NCBI GenBank assembly: GCA_040285825.1
Contig: JAUPSS010000001.1
Coordinates: 1,612,001 to 1,676,000 of the forward strand
DNA length: 64,000 nt
Direction: 5' to 3'
From: Eukaryota sp. TZLM1-RC
Lineage: Eukaryota; Metamonada: BaSk clade
How positions within the stretch are numbered: position 1 is the first letter of the stretch; the number at the start of each line of letters is the position of its first letter. The position numbers and the translations under genes were made by a program. This document shows positions 32,191-45,928 of this stretch, piece after piece. The notes under the pieces are model-generated. The model had not been told where the DNA came from and did not search any database. It saw only the letters and a program-made list of their open reading frames with translations.

Positions 32191-35100
32191 TTTTTTTTAA
32201 AACATTCTTTTAATTTATTTTCAAAACCACAGTCTAAAAGTCAATATCTTCAAAACAAGCTTCCACACCATCAAACCTTACAGCAGCAATGTTTTCATAA
32301 TGTGCACTGACAGACATTAAAGCTTTCGAAATCATTTTAGGAATTGATTTGAAAATAGTAAAAACAATACGATTTAGCCACAAGCGACGATCAAAACGCT
32401 TATTCATTCTTTTTTTCACAAGATTTTCAAAATCATCAATAAAATTCAAAGCAGTTTTTCCAAGACGACCATACAACGATATAGCAAATGGGCAAATTTG
32501 GTAATCTACATGGCGAACATGTTTCAATTCTTTTAAAGGATTTGCATACTTTTTCCGTTTGTACAATTCGGAGTCATCAAGGGGGGATACTTCGGATTGA
32601 GCATTTTTCAAGGCATTTTTCTTGCAAACATCCACTGTTACGACATCAACAACATTCATGACATCATCAAACGAGGGCACAACAACATCAGCACGTCGTT
32701 TTCCATATTCTGAATCTCTTACGCTTTCATTTATATCAAGAGACCTCAACAAAGGTTCTACAAAGGATTCAATATGATAGGAATTACACATTGCATGGAT
32801 TTGATCTCTAACTGCATCATGCAACGTAGAACGATAGGAAATATATCTATTACAATTAAATAAATGTGATAATGTCAAACCAGCTCCACATTTACAAAAC
32901 AAATCATTGGGCAAATTACAAGGCCATAAATAACAACGCATTCTCATAGCAGTGGTCCATTGGTCGTCATTCAAAAATAGACCATAAACCTGGGGAATTT
33001 GATTTATCAAAACTGCAGATGAACTGTCCTTCAAATCAATCAAAAAATTGGCAAAAACAGGATTATCTTTCTTAGCCGTGCTAAGTCGAACAATAAAATC
33101 CTTGTTTTCAAAATTTTTCAAATGATGTCGTTGGAGCTTTTTCAACGCAAATTTTAATGAATATAAACTTCTGTCTGGAATTTCTTGAATGGATATGGGG
33201 AAACATAATTGCCATAAGTCGGGAGATAAACTGGATATTTCTTCTCTTAAGTTATCCAGGAATAGGCTATTTGTATTTTCAAGAAGATTTTCGGCAAAAG
33301 GATATCTTCTAGAGAATTCAAATACAAAATTTTTTCCACCACCAATAAATGCAGCTTTGGTCAAATATTTTGATGAATTGAATCCAACACCACCAAGTTG
33401 AACATCAGAAAAAATATGATTTTTCAAAATTGATGGATCAACAGACATTAAATAAGCCAAAAATTGGGTACGTATTTTGTTAAATTGTCTACAAAAATTG
33501 TAAGTTAGGGATGGAGGTAATGATCGCAGTAAATGAGTAATTTTTCCAGCATAACAAATTTTCAAAAGAAAAAACTTAAGATGTTTTTCCAATTCAAGAG
33601 TTTTTATGACTTCTAGCTCTTTTTTTAATTGAATTTAAATAATTTTCAAGGCTGTCAAGTGTCTTTTCGGCGGAACCTAAATAGCAAACCAGAAAGCAGA
33701 AACTAGTTGAAGTATAATCAATATATGGAACTTCGAGGGAATTAATTATTAACTTAACATTTTTTCTAGAAATAAAAAAACATTTTTGAACATTCAAGTC
33801 AAGACCTATGGATTGGTATAATGTAGCAGCTTCATTAGCAACCCTATTAATTGTACTTTCTGGACCAATGCAAGAAATGTCATCCATGTAAGCTACCACT
33901 TGAAGGTCAGAATTTTCTTCTTTTAATTTTTTCAAAATTGGGTGAATTGCAAGACAAAAAAAGAAAGGACCTAAAGGGTCTCCTTGTTTAACTCCTGATA
34001 AAGAATCCAGATTAAAAGAATTAAAAATTAAATCAGATGAATTACCATAAAACCTATAAAAAAGGTTTCAAGTTCAGGAAAATTTGATTTGATTTCTTTC
34101 CAAATTGAATCTCTTTTCACTGAATTGAAAGCATTTTTGAAATCAAGATTAATAATGCAACTATTTTCGTGACAATTGAAAAACAGATCAGATGTCAAAG
34201 CTGCAACTGAAGCTCCATCTATGGTTTTGATTCCATATTGGAATGGAGAAAAGTATTCTTTAGCTTTTGTTGAAACTCGATTAAAAATTACTGAAGACAT
34301 CAGGCGATAAATGGCTTCACCAATGGCAATTGGGCGAACTTTTCCATTAGGTTTAGTTAAAGCCACTAACCGTGATGCACTTAATTCTTTTGGTGGAACA
34401 ATTTTCATTGTCAAAACATCTTGAAAAAAGGAACATAAATCTTTAATAATAAAGGAATTTTGGCGGCACACAGATTTCAGCATATCAAAAGTAATTCCAG
34501 ATGGACCTGGAGCTTTTCCAGATGGAAGACGGAAAATGGCAGTTTCAACTTCTTTTTCAGAAAGTGGATTTTGTTTCCAAAATTGTGAAGCAGATGGTTT
34601 ATCCAAATTAAGAAATTCAGCTGGATGCAGATCCACTAATTGATTTACAGTTTCATCAGTCACAGGAGCAAGATCAGATGAGAAAAGAGCGTTTTTCCCT
34701 GAACCATATCTCCCACGTAGCAAAAGTTTTCGTACAGTCTTATTCTTGGGTTGTTTCTTTGGAGTGAAAACCTTTTGGGGACGAGAACCTGATTTTTGTT
34801 CAAGGAAGAATTTCCAAATAGAAAATATATCCCATTCTCCTTTTTTCAAAGCAAGACTGAATGTTCTAAACGCAACAGAAAAGGGAATGGAAGCCTTGGG
34901 ACTGAGAACATTTGGAATCTTACATGGAGGCCGTAATGTATCAAGCGAGGAGCAAACATAGCATACATATAAATTATTTTTTAAAATATATCTTTCAGCT
35001 TTTTCATTACAAATAGCATAATTATCAATTTGACTTGCTTCAAGGGGAATATCTAACATCACTGCATCATTGTCTTCTGCAGTGCACTCATCTTTGGGAG

Positions 35101-35514
35101 GTAAATTAAATTCTAAATTATTTAATTCAGCGGCAGCGGCGGTTACAGAATAAGAAATAGATGGATTTTGATAATTTTCACATTTTTTAGAATTCTTTTT
35201 ATGACCAACTTTATGACAGGATGAGCAACGGGGAACATTTTTTGAGAGTTTAGTGTTTTTTGTGGCACGCTGATCATTTTTTGAATTTGAAATTTTTTGA
35301 AAAGAATTTCGAGCATAGCTTGGAGGGTGGGGAGAGTGGAGGAGTGAAGGGGATGAGCTTGATCTGACGGGTAGAACCTTCACTTGGGCATTCCAATCAG
35401 TATCGGAGTCACTATCAGTCTCTGGCATCGTTTAGGGAGAGACACAGTACAACTTTGACGCCAACACAGAAAGTGAAAAATGAGAGGCTTGACCAAGGGA
35501 GGGAGAAAAAAAAA
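32191..35514 (-). mobile_element. Family B, full-length copy with three frame disruptions
   Basis: The only B copy with both ends: 5' T-run and leader at 35,514-35,432, 3' UTR and tail at about 32,191. The protein would be about 1,060 residues. N-terminus is MPETDSDSDTDWNAQ, nearly that of family A. Then come CCHC knuckle CSSCHKVGHKKNSKKC (near 35,230-35,180), a C..C..CYVC zinc motif, RT (GKAPGPSGITFD, NLDFKNAFNSVKR, SGVKQGDPLGP, AYMDDIS near 33,890), CKCGAGLTLSHLFNC knuckle and KRRADVVV..VVDVVTVD endonuclease, ending FEDIDF. Breaks are a lost A near 34,060 and an extra T near 33,620, separating frames 35,428-34,028, 33,935-33,594 and 33,592-32,234. Probably dead but young. Confidence 0.92.
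35432..35514 (-). promoter_or_regulatory. Family B 5' leader
   Basis: Reverse complement reads T-run, CTCCCTCCCTTGGTCAAGCC, then about 60 bp to the ATG. About 85% like the family A leader; see 12,202-12,287. Confidence 0.6.
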
Positions 35515-35646
35515 TAAGACAACTTGAGCTACTATCCTTGAGGTCAATTAAAAAGTTTGCAAAAACGGGATTCTTTTCTTTAGCCAAGCTAAGACGAACA
35601 GTGAAATCCAAGTTTTCAAAAACTTTTAATATCTTTTTCTGCAATT
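35515..35646 (-). mobile_element. Family E, left part (split by a C insertion)
   Basis: Antisense E encoding KKILKVFENLDFTVRLSLAK and NFLIDLKDSSS. Cut on the left by the 5' end of the full-length B copy. Joined to 38,065-39,703 once the C insertion is removed. Confidence 0.85.
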
Positions 35647-38064
35647 TTTTTTTGATAATTGTTTATTTTTATTCAACAACAAATATGAAATACACAATTA
35701 AAACTACACATCCTCAAAACCTGCCTCCCCTACATCAAAACAATTAATCGCTAAAGATTCAGAAAATTTCCCAAAAGAAGATAGTGAATCAGAAATTAGT
35801 GTTACCATTCCCTTAAAAATAGAAAATACAATCCTGTTTTGCCAGTAAACACGATCGAAAATTCTTCCAGTTCTTTCCTTTACAACTACAACAAAATCCT
35901 CAAGGAAAGCCATAGCAGCCTTACCTAGAAATCCAAGCAAAGAAAAAACAAATGGACATAAATTATATTGGGCATGAGAATTTTCATTAACCGAGGAAAT
36001 GGGTTTCGCATATTTAGCAATTTTATATTTTTCGCCTGCAAGAAGAGGATTATTTACATCCGAGTTAATGAAATGTTCGTTAGAGGAATTACAAGGGTCA
36101 ATAGACATGGCGTCCAAAATAGTAAAACTACCATTTAAACCAGGAACAACTAGATCACCTCTAGTCAGACCCATAGAAGCTCTGTTGTAACGCGTACTAT
36201 CAATATTGGGATCATCAAGAATTAATTTTGATAACAGCGGTTCTAAAAAGGAATCTACACGATATGATTTGCACATTACATAAATTTGGTCCCTGACGTT
36301 ATTATGCACTTTGCTTCTAAACGTAATGAAATGTTTACAGTTCAAAAGATGAGTAAACAAAAGAGGTTTACCACATTTACAAGTTAAATGATTGGGCAAA
36401 TTGTTTGGCCACAGAAAACAACGAAAACGCATGTTTAGAAGCCATTCATTGTCTTCTAACAAAAGTCCATAAATAGAGGGAACTTAAGTTACTAAAGCAG
36501 CAGCTGAACTATCACGAATATCCTTTAAAAAATTACCGAAAGCGGGATTTTTAGTTTTGGCCAAGCCAAGTCTTACTTCATAATCCAAGCCTTCATATAA
36601 TTTAACCAGATGGTGCTGAAGCTTTTTCAAGCAAAAACGTAAATTTGGAAGTGATCGAGTGGGAATTTCTTGAACATTTTGAGGAAAACACTGAATCCAG
36701 ATATCACTAGGCAAATTTTCTAATTCAAATTGCAGTTGATTCAAGTAAAAATTTGATTCACCATTGATCAGATGAACATCAAAAGGGAACCTTTGGAAAA
36801 ATTCAAAAACAAAATTGTTACCACCTCCCAAAAATGCTGGTTTACACAGAATCGAAGATTTGGTGAATCCAATTCCACCCAAATCTGCTGAACAAAATAC
36901 ATGACTTCGAATTAAAGATTCATTTACTTCTAATAAAGAAGAAAAAAATTTGACTCGAAGTTTGTTAAAAGATCTGCAAAAATTGAGAGATACCGAAGGG
37001 GGAGTTGACCTTAAAATATGAGTGAATTTTCCAGAATAACAAATTTTTGAAATAAAAAATTTGATGTGTTTCTCAATGTCCCATTCAGCAATAAAACTAA
37101 GATCCTTGTCAAACTTCTCCAATAAATTGTTTAACTGGGAATAAATTTCATCCAAATTGCCAAGCCAACATCCAAGAAACTTAAAAGCTTGTTGGTCATA
37201 ATTGATAAAAGGAATCTGAGCTCCACCAATCATCAAATATTGTTTTTCTCTACCAATCAAGAGACATTTAGATGGGTTCAAAGCTAAACCAATTTCTTTG
37301 TATTTCGCCGCAATGTCTTCAGAAACCCTAGAAATGCTTTCAAAAGAACCAATAATAGAAATGTCATCCATATAGGCAACAATACGCAAATCAGGGAAAT
37401 CTTGTTGTGTCATTTTAATAATATTATGAATAGCCAAACAAAACAGCAAAGGGCCAAGAGGATCACCTTGTTTCACACCAGAAGAAGATTCAAGGGTAAA
37501 GGAGTCAAAAATTAAGTCTGATTTTTTTCCATAAAATAAATAAAAATATGCAGAAAGTTCAGGAAAATCATGAAGAAGCACATCAAAAATACAATTACGT
37601 TTCACAGAATTGAAAGCATTTTTGAAATCCAAATTGAAAATATATTGATGTTGTTGACTATTGAAAAAAACATCTGAAGTCATTGAAGCAACAGAAGCAC
37701 CTTCAACAGTTTTTATACCAAATTGGAAAGGCTTCAAATAGTCCCTTGCTTTAGTAGAAATTCTGTTAAAAATAAGCGAAGAAAGCAATCTGGTTAATGA
37801 CTCTCCAATGGCAATTGGTCTAACTCCATCAGGTTTGTCACCTTTACCAGGTTTAACTAAAGCAACTGAACGGGCAGCAGTCAATTCAGGCGGAGGAACA
37901 TAATTTAAACACATTAAATTTTGATAATAGGAAGCAAGATCCTCAACAATTTCAGGAGCATTTTTACAGGCAGTTTTTAACAAATCAAAGGAAATGCCTG
38001 AAGGACCAGCAGCTTTTCCTTTTGGTAATTTAGCAACGGCATTCAATACTTCTTGAGCCTGAAA
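35647..38064 (-). mobile_element. Family C insertion in E, 12-bp duplication and empty-site proof
   Basis: 5'-truncated C element beginning at FQAQEVLNAV. TTTTCTGCAATT is present at 35,635-35,646 and 38,065-38,076. The uninterrupted E site survives at 59,969-59,980 in this same window. Frame 38,088-36,484 (534 codons, whole RT and connector) is followed, after a stop near 36,486, by 36,462-35,704 (knuckle and endonuclease). Only this stop and the missing N-terminus prevent a complete product. The 3' UTR end (TTATC then A-run) differs from the C copy at 14.1 kb. Confidence 0.94.
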
Positions 38065-39703
38065 TTTTCTGCAATTTAGCATATGCAAATTTCAAGGAAA
38101 TCAAACTCCTGGGTGGAATTTCTTGAATATCAGCAGGAAAGCATTTGGACCATATGTGAGGAGAGATGCATTCAATTTCACTCTGCAAGGACACTAAATA
38201 GTCACTAACACAACATTCTATCAAATGCTGGTTTTCAGGAAAACGTTTCAAAAATTCAAAAACGAAATTTTTTCCTCCACCGATGAATGCGGCTTTACAC
38301 AAATATTTTGATTTGTGAAAATCCAGGCCTCCCAATTCTGTGCTACAAAAAATATGACTACGTAAAAAAGAAGAATCAATGTCGAGCAAATTAGCCAAAA
38401 ATTTTGTTCTTAATTCATTAAAAATTCTGCAAAATTCGAGAGAAATAGATTTTGATGTTGATCGTAAAATATGAGTAAATTTCCCTGAATAACAAATTCT
38501 GAGGAAGAAAAATTTAAGATGTTTTTCAATATTTAAATCTGAAACAACCATCAATTCTTCTTCAAAATTATCCAAAAGAGAGGAAAGCTGATTTCGAATT
38601 TCATCAAAGTTGCCTAAATAACAACCTAAAAAACGAAATCCTGATTCAAAATAATTGATAAAAGGAACACTTTGATCATCAATAATGAGATCAGCAGGCT
38701 CTCTACCAATCAATAAACATTTGGAAATATTTAGAGAAAGACCAATTTGATAATAGCGCTGTTGAACAATTTCAGCAATTGTTCTCAATGAATCAATTGG
38801 ACCAATTATTGATATGTCATCCATATAAGCAGTTATATGAACATCTGGAAATTCTTGTTTTAATTCACACATTAAAGGATGGATAGCAAGGCAGAAAAAG
38901 AAAGGACCTAATGGATCACCTTGTTTGACACCAGATGATGATATTAGATTGAATTCCTCATAAACAAGAGTTGACTGTGAGCCATAAAAATTGTAAAAGA
39001 ACGACTCAGCTTCTGGAAAATGAGTTTGAAGCAAGGGCAAGATGGACGACCTCTTCACTGCATTGAATGCGTTTTTAAAATCTAAATTAAAAATATAATT
39101 CGAAGTATTCGAATTAAAAAAGACATCAGAAGAGAGTGCTGCAGAAGATGCACCATCAACTGTTTTAATTCCAAATTGGAAAGGACTAAAAAAATCTTTA
39201 GCCTTTTTACCAATCCTGCCAAACACAGCTGAAGCAAGAATACGAGACAAAGATTCACCAATTGCAATTGGCCTTATTTTTGATTCATTCTTTTTTAAAG
39301 CAATTAAGCGTGAACTTGTCATTTCAGATGGAAGCTTGATTTTTAATGTTAAAATTTTGTTGAAAAAGAAAACCAAATCATCAATGCATTCAGAACATTG
39401 GTTTATCGTGGATTTTAACATGTCAAAAGTGATCATTGATGGACCAGGCGCTTTTCCAGATGGTAAGTGGTTTATCAATTTAATTAGTTCATCATTAGTT
39501 ACGGGATTTTGTTCCCAATAACTTACATTATTAGGTTTAGGGCACTTAAAATTTTCAACAGGATGGAGACTCTTTAGTTGAGCAACAGTATTTTCATTAC
39601 ATTCTGCAAGTTCAGAGGAAAACAGGCATTGCTTAGCGGAACCATAGCGTCCCTTTAAAGCTAATTTTCGAACAATTTTTTCTTTCTTCATTACTGAAGG
39701 ACG
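38065..39703 (-). mobile_element. Family E, right part: zinc-less N-terminus, RT and connector
   Basis: Frame open from at least 39,691 to 38,077 (about 540 codons of E): KIVRKLALKGRYGSAK, GKAPGPSMITFD, RPIAIGESLSR, FNLDFKNAFNAVKR, SGVKQGDPLGP, AYMDDISIIG (near 38,820), FRFLGCYLGN, GGGKNFVFEF. Met replaces the usual Gly in the PSG motif. E is a separate family, roughly as far from A, B and C as they are from each other. Its 5' end is cut by the head-to-head A element at 39,704. Confidence 0.9.
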
Positions 39704-41975
39704 AAATTTTTTTTTCTCCCTCCCTTAGTCAACCCTTTCATATTTCACTTTCTGTCAAGGCGTCAAAGTCGTACTGTTTCTCTGTCAAAACGATGCCTTT
39801 GGCTGATAGTGACTCTGATACTGATTGGAACGCCCAAGCAAAGATTCTACCAGTCAGATCAAGCTCATCCACTCCTCTTCCCCACTCTCCCCACAATACA
39901 AGCTATGCTCGAAATTCATCTCAAAAAAATTTTCATTCAAAAACTGATCATTGTACCAGAAAAAACACAGAAAAACCACCATTACGTTCCTTGCGTTCTG
40001 TTGCGCGTTCTATTAACAACTCCGTTTCTCGAAATTTGTTTTCTCCAGCTGAAACTGCAAAAAGTCAAAAGTCTATTTCTACTTTTAACTCACAAATTAA
40101 CAAAATTGAAAGAACTGAAAAAATGAAACCACTGCCATTAAAAGGTTCTAAAAAATGTTCGATTTGTGGTATCAGTGGTCATAATTCGAGAACGTGCCCT
40201 GAGAAACAAAAAAGAGAATTTGAATTAAAATCTGCTCAACAAATTCTCAAATGTTCTGTTCCAGCTGTTGCCGTTGTGAAAGGTGCTGAAAAAAATGTTT
40301 CTGACGATCAACAGTTAAATGCTTCTAGTGTTCCCTCTTCTTCCCCTTCTGAAAACAGTAATTTTTGTTGTCCATTTTGCAAAAAAGATGTTGCAGATTC
40401 ACGAAATGGTCGAAAACTTCTGTTTTGTACGAATTGTAAAGCCGTTGATACCGTAAGACCCCCGATCCGGATCCCAGTAGAAATAAGTCCCGCCAGCACA
40501 ATCCCCTTCTCAATGGAAATGAGAAATTTTACTTCTGAATTGAAAAATAATAAGTGGAATATTTCATCCTTCTGGAAATATTTTGCTAGAAAAAACCAAA
40601 ATTGTTTTTAAGAAAAAATTTGGAAATAGAAAAATTGTAAAATCAAAAATTTGCCGTAAATTGTGCTTACGTGGTCGTTATGGTGCCGCAAAGCAGTCTT
40701 TGTTTTCCTCTTCTTTGGCTGATGCAAACTCTGATACCCTTGAAAAACTTCAAAAGTTGCATCCTCAAGAAAATTTCAAGTGCAGCAAGCCTGAAGTGTG
40801 TCCTTTTTGGATTGAAAATCCTATTACTGCAATTGAAGTTCTTAAAGCTATTCAAAAATTGCCAAAGGGGAAAGCAGCAGGCCCATCTGGAATTTCTTTT
40901 GATCTGTTAAAAATAGCGTGTTCCAGTGCTCCCGAAATTGCTGATGATCTAGCCCACTATTTTCAACAATTGATTGTTTTGAAAATTAATCCTCCATTTG
41001 AATTACTCGCTGCACGTCTGATTGCCTTAGTAAAGCCTGGAAACGGAATCAAACCTGATGGAATACGCCCAATTGCTGTTGGTGAATCTCTTTCTCGTTT
41101 GCTGGCATCAATTGTTTTCGATCGTGTCAAAGTCAAAGCTTCTACATTTTTGAATCCTCATCAATTTGGAATCAAAACAATTGATGGTGCTTCTGTTGCT
41201 GCTATTGCCTCTGATACCTTTTTTAATGCAGAGGAAAATAATTTTATTTTTAATCTCGACTTCAAAAATGCTTTTAATTCTGTAAAGCGAGAATCAATTT
41301 TTGAAGTTGTTAAATCTGACTTTCCTGAGCTATCGAGTTTTTTCTACCATTTTTATGGGAAAGAATCAGATTTAATTTTTAATTCATTTGGTCTTAAATC
41401 ATCTTCTGGAGTGAAGCAGGGAGATCCTTTAGGCCCATTATTGTTTTGTTTAGCTATTCACAAAACTTTAAATATCATTAAGCAAAAATACCCTTCTATA
41501 AAAATAGTTGCTTATATGGATGATATATCCTTGATTGGTTCATTTGATTTACTAGAATTGGTTGCTCAAGAAATTGCCGATTCATATGAAAATATTGGGC
41601 TTCATCTTGATGCCAGCAAATGCCTTCTGATTGGCTCTTCTGCTCAAGACCTCGTGATAAACGATTCTATTGTCCCTTTTACTAATTATAGTAGTGATGC
41701 TTTTAAGTTCCTTGGTTGTTGGTTAGGAAATGTGCCTCAAATTCAGAATGAATTGCAAGTTATTTTGGAAAAAATGAAAATTGAACTTGATTCAATTTCT
41801 TCTTTAGATATAGAAAAGCATATTAAATTTTTCATGCTTAAAATTTGCTACACTGGGAGAATAACCCACATTTTGAGATCTTGTGCTCCTTCCATAGCAT
41901 TAGATTTTTGTCGTTCTTTTAATTCATTGAGAACAGAATTTTTTGCAGATTTATTGGATGTAAAACCAGGAATGT
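39704..41975 (+). mobile_element. Family A element with complete 5' end, fused to B
   Basis: Second A copy with the full leader (T-run, CTCCCTCCCTTAGTCAACC) and start MPLADSDSDTDWNAQ at 39,793. Frame 39,793-40,611 carries the CCHC knuckle and zinc motif. An extra T near 40,607 shifts it. Frame 40,583-42,031 carries the entire RT (AYMDDIS near 41,512) and thumb. After LLDVKPGMF it passes into B sequence at about 41,976. There is no endonuclease of its own. Confidence 0.9.
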
Positions 41976-42497
41976 TTACAATTTTTGTAGACAATTTAAC
42001 AAAATACGTACCCAATTTTTGGCTTATTTAATGTCTGTTGATCCATCAATTTTGAAAAATCATATTTTTTCTGATGTTCAACTTGGCGGTGTTGGATTCA
42101 ATTCATCAAAATATTTGACCAAAGCTGCATTTATTGGTGGTGGAAAAAATTTTGTATTTGAATTCTCTAGAAGATATCCTTTTGCCGAAAATCTTCTTGA
42201 AAATACAAATAGCATATTCCTGGATAACTTAAGACAAGAAATATCCAGTTTATCTCCCGACTTATGGCAATCATGTTTCCCCATATCCATTCAAGAAATT
42301 CCAGACAGAAGTTTATATTCATTAAAATTTGCGTTGAAAAAGCTCCAACGACATCTTTTGAAAAATTTTGAAAACAAGGATTTTATTGTTCGACTTAGCA
42401 CGGCTAAGAAAGAAAATCCTGCTTTTGCCAATTTTTTGATTGATTTGAAGGACAGTTCATCTGCAGTTTTGATAAATCAAATAAATAAATAAATTTT
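41976..42497 (+). mobile_element. Family B, 5' truncation at a hairpin, no 3' end
   Basis: Starts at TTACAATTTTTGTAGAC, the same B nucleotide at which an independent B insertion in E begins (50,569 and 61,364). Frame 42,019-42,492 is open. It breaks off in AAATAAATAAATAAA at 42,484-42,497 without reaching the B 3' end. Confidence 0.85.
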
Positions 42498-44093
42498 TTT
42501 TCACTCCAAAGAAACAACCCAAGAATAAGACTGTACGAAAACTTTTGCTACGTGGGAGATATGGTTCAGGGAAAAACGCTCTGTTCTCATCTGATCTTGC
42601 TCCTGTGACTGATGAAACTGTAAATTAATTAGTGGATCTGCATCCAGCTGAATTTCTTAATTTGGATAAACCATCTGCTTCACAATTTTGGAAACAAAAT
42701 CCACTTTCTGAAAAAGAAGTTGAAACTGCCATTTTCCGTCTTCCGTCTGGAAAAGCTCCAGATCCATCTGGAATTACTTTTGATATACTGAAATCTGTGT
42801 GCCGCCAAAATGCCTTTATTATTAAAGATTTATGTTCCTTTTTTCAAGATGTTTTGACAATGAAAATTGTTCCACCCAAAGAATTAAGTGCATTACGGTT
42901 AGTGGCTTTAACTAAACCTAATGGAAAAGTTCGTCCAATTGCCATTGGTGAAGCCATTTATCGCTTGATGTCTTCAGTAATTTTTAATCGAGTTTCAACA
43001 AAAGCTAAAGAATACTTTTCTCCATTCCAATATGGAATCAAAACTATAGATGGAGCTTCAGTTGCAGCTTTGACATCTGATCTGTTTTTCAATTGTCACG
43101 AAAATAGTTGCATTTTTAATCTTGATTTCAAAAATGCTTTCAATTCAGTGAAAAGAGATTCAATTTGGAAACCTTTTTTTATAGGTTTTATGGTAATTCA
43201 TCTGATTTAATTTTTAATTCTTTTAATTTGGATTCTTTATCAGGAGTTAAACAAGGAGACCCTTTAGGTCCTTTCTTTTTTTGTCTTGCAATTCACCCAA
43301 TTTTGAAAAAATTAAAAGAAGAAAATTCTGACCTTCAAGTGGTAGCTTACATGGATGACATTTCTTGTATTGGTCCAGAAAGTACAATTAATAGGGTTGC
43401 TAATGAAGCTGCTACATTATACCAATCCATAGGTCTTGATTTGAATGTTCAAAAATGTTTTTGTATTTCTAGAAAAATGTTAAGTTAATAATTAATTCCC
43501 TCGAAGTTCCATATATTGATTATACTTCAACTAGTTTCTGCTTTCTGGGTTGCTATTTAGGTTCCGCCGAAAAGACACTTGACAGCCTTGAAAATTATTT
43601 AAATTCAATTAAAAAAAGAGCTAGAAGTCATAAAGACTCTTGAATTGGAAAAACATCTTAAGTTTTTTTCTTTTGAAAATTTGTTATGCTGGAAAAATTA
43701 CTCATTTACTGCGATCATTACCTCCATCCCTAACTTACAATTTTTGTAGACAATTTAACAAAATACGTACCCAATTTTTGGCTTATTTAATGTCTGTTGA
43801 TCCATCAATTTTGAAAAATCATATTTTTCTGATGTTCAACTTGGCGGTGTTGGATTCAATTCATCAAAATATTTGACCAAAGCTGCATTTATTGGTGGTG
43901 GAAAAAATTTTGTATTTGAATTCTCTAGAAGATATCCTTTTGGCGAAAATCTTCTTGAAAATACAAATAGCATATTCCTGGATAACTTAAGAGAAGAAAT
44001 ATCCAGTTTATCTCCCGACTTATGGCAATCATGTTTCCCCATATCCATTCAAGAAATTCCAGACAGAAGTTTATATTCATTAAAATTTGCGTA
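42498..44093 (+). mobile_element. Family B tandem unit 1 (partial)
   Basis: B from the pre-RT linker (TPKKQPKNKTVRKL) to FALKFAY. It has the same internal deletion of EIKSNFPELE (near 43,168) as the copy at 30.3 kb, plus slips near 42,629, 43,480, 43,612 and 43,830. It shares the right-hand junction GCGTATTAAAATAATTTA with unit 2. Confidence 0.85.
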
Positions 44094-45928
44094 TTAAAAT
44101 AATTTATATATATGCCATGTTTGCTCCTCGCTTGATACATTACGGCCTCCATGTAAGATTCCGAATGTTCTCAGTCCCAAGGCTTCCGTTCCCTTTTCTG
44201 TTGCGTTTAGAACATTCAGTCTTGCATTGAAAAAAGGAGAATGGGATATATTTTCTATTTGGAAATTCTTCCTTGAACAAAAATCAGGTTCTCGTCCCCA
44301 AAAGGTTTTTACTCCAAAGAAACAACCCAAGAATAAGACTGTACGAAAACTTTTGCTACGTGGGAGATATGGTTCAGGGAAAAACGGTCTGTTCTCATCT
44401 GATCTTGCTCCTGTGACTGATGAAACTGTAAATCAATTAGTGGATCTGCATCCAGAATTTCTTAATTTGGATAAACCATCTGCTTCACAATTTTGGAAAC
44501 AAAATCCACTTTCTGAAAAAGAAGTTGAAACTGCCATTTTCCGTCTTCCGTCTGGAAAAGCTCCAGATCCATCTGGAATTACTTTTGATATACTGAAATC
44601 TGTGTGCCGCCAAAATGCCTTTATTATTAAAGATTTATGTTCCTTTTTTCAAGATGTTTTGACAATGAAAATTGTTCCACCCAAAGAATTAAGTGCATCA
44701 CGGTTAGTGGCTTTAACTAAACCTAATGGAAAAGTTCGTCCAATTGCCATTGGTGAAGCCATTTATCGCTTGATGTCTTCAGTAATTTTTAATCGAGTTT
44801 CAACAAAAGCTAAAGAATACTTTTCTCCATTCCAATATGGAATCAAAACTATAGATGGAGCTTCAGTTGCAGCTTTGACATCTGATCTGTTTTTCAATTG
44901 TCACGAAAATAGTTGCATTTTTAATCTTGATTTCAAAAATGCTTTCAATTCAGTGAAAAGAGATTCAATTTGGAATGAAATCAAATCAAATTTTCCTGAA
45001 CTCGAAACCTTTTTTTATAGGTTTTATGGTAATTCATCTGATTTAATTTTTAATTCTTTTAATTTGGATTCTTTATCAGGAGTTAAACAAGGAGACCCTT
45101 TAGGTCCTTTCTTTTTTTGTCTTGCAATTCACCCAATTTTGAAAAAATTAAAAGAAGAAAATTCTGACCTTCAAGTGGTAGCTTACATGGATGACATTTC
45201 TTGTATTGGTCCAGAAAGTACAATTAATAGGGTTGCTAATGAAGCTGCTACATTATACCAATCCATAGGTCTTGATTTGAATGTTCAAAAATGTTTTTGT
45301 ATTTCTAGAAAAAATGTTAAGTTAATAATTAATTCCCTCGAAGTTCCATATATTGATTATACTTCAACTAGTTTCTGCTTTCTGGGTTGCTATTTAGGTT
45401 CCGCCGAAAAGACACTTGACAGCCTTGAAAATTATTTAAATTCAATTAAAAAAGAGCTAGAAGTCATAAAGACTCTTGAATTGGAAAAACATCTTAAGTT
45501 TTTTCTTTTGAAAATTTGTTATGCTGGAAAAATTACTCATTTACTGCGATCATTACCTCCATCCCTAACTTACAATTTTTGTAGACAATTTAACAAAATA
45601 CGTACCCAATTTTTGGCTTATTTAATGTCTGTTGATCCATCAATTTTGAAAAATCATATTTTTTCTGATGTTCAACTTGGCGGTGTTGGATTCAATTCAT
45701 CAAAATATTTGACCAAAGCTGCATTTATTGGTGGTGGAAAAATTTTGTATTTGAATTCTCTAGAAGATATCCTTTTGGCGAAAATCTTCTTGAAAATACA
45801 AATAGCATATTCCTGGATAACTTAAGAGAAGAAATATCCAGTTTATCTCCCGACTTATGGCAATCATGTTTCCCCATATCCATTCAAGAAATTCCAGACA
45901 GAAGTTTATATTCATTAAAATTTGCGTA
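44094..45928 (+). mobile_element. Family B tandem unit 2 (1,835 bp)
   Basis: Starts in the B zinc-motif region (minus-strand shadow aside) and encodes an open RT frame of 532 codons (44,227-45,825) with FSIWKFFLEQ, FNLDFKNAFNSVKR, SGVKQGDPLGP, AYMDDIS and LLKICYAGKITHLLRS. One A is lost near 45,740. It ends at exactly the same B position as unit 1. Confidence 0.88.
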
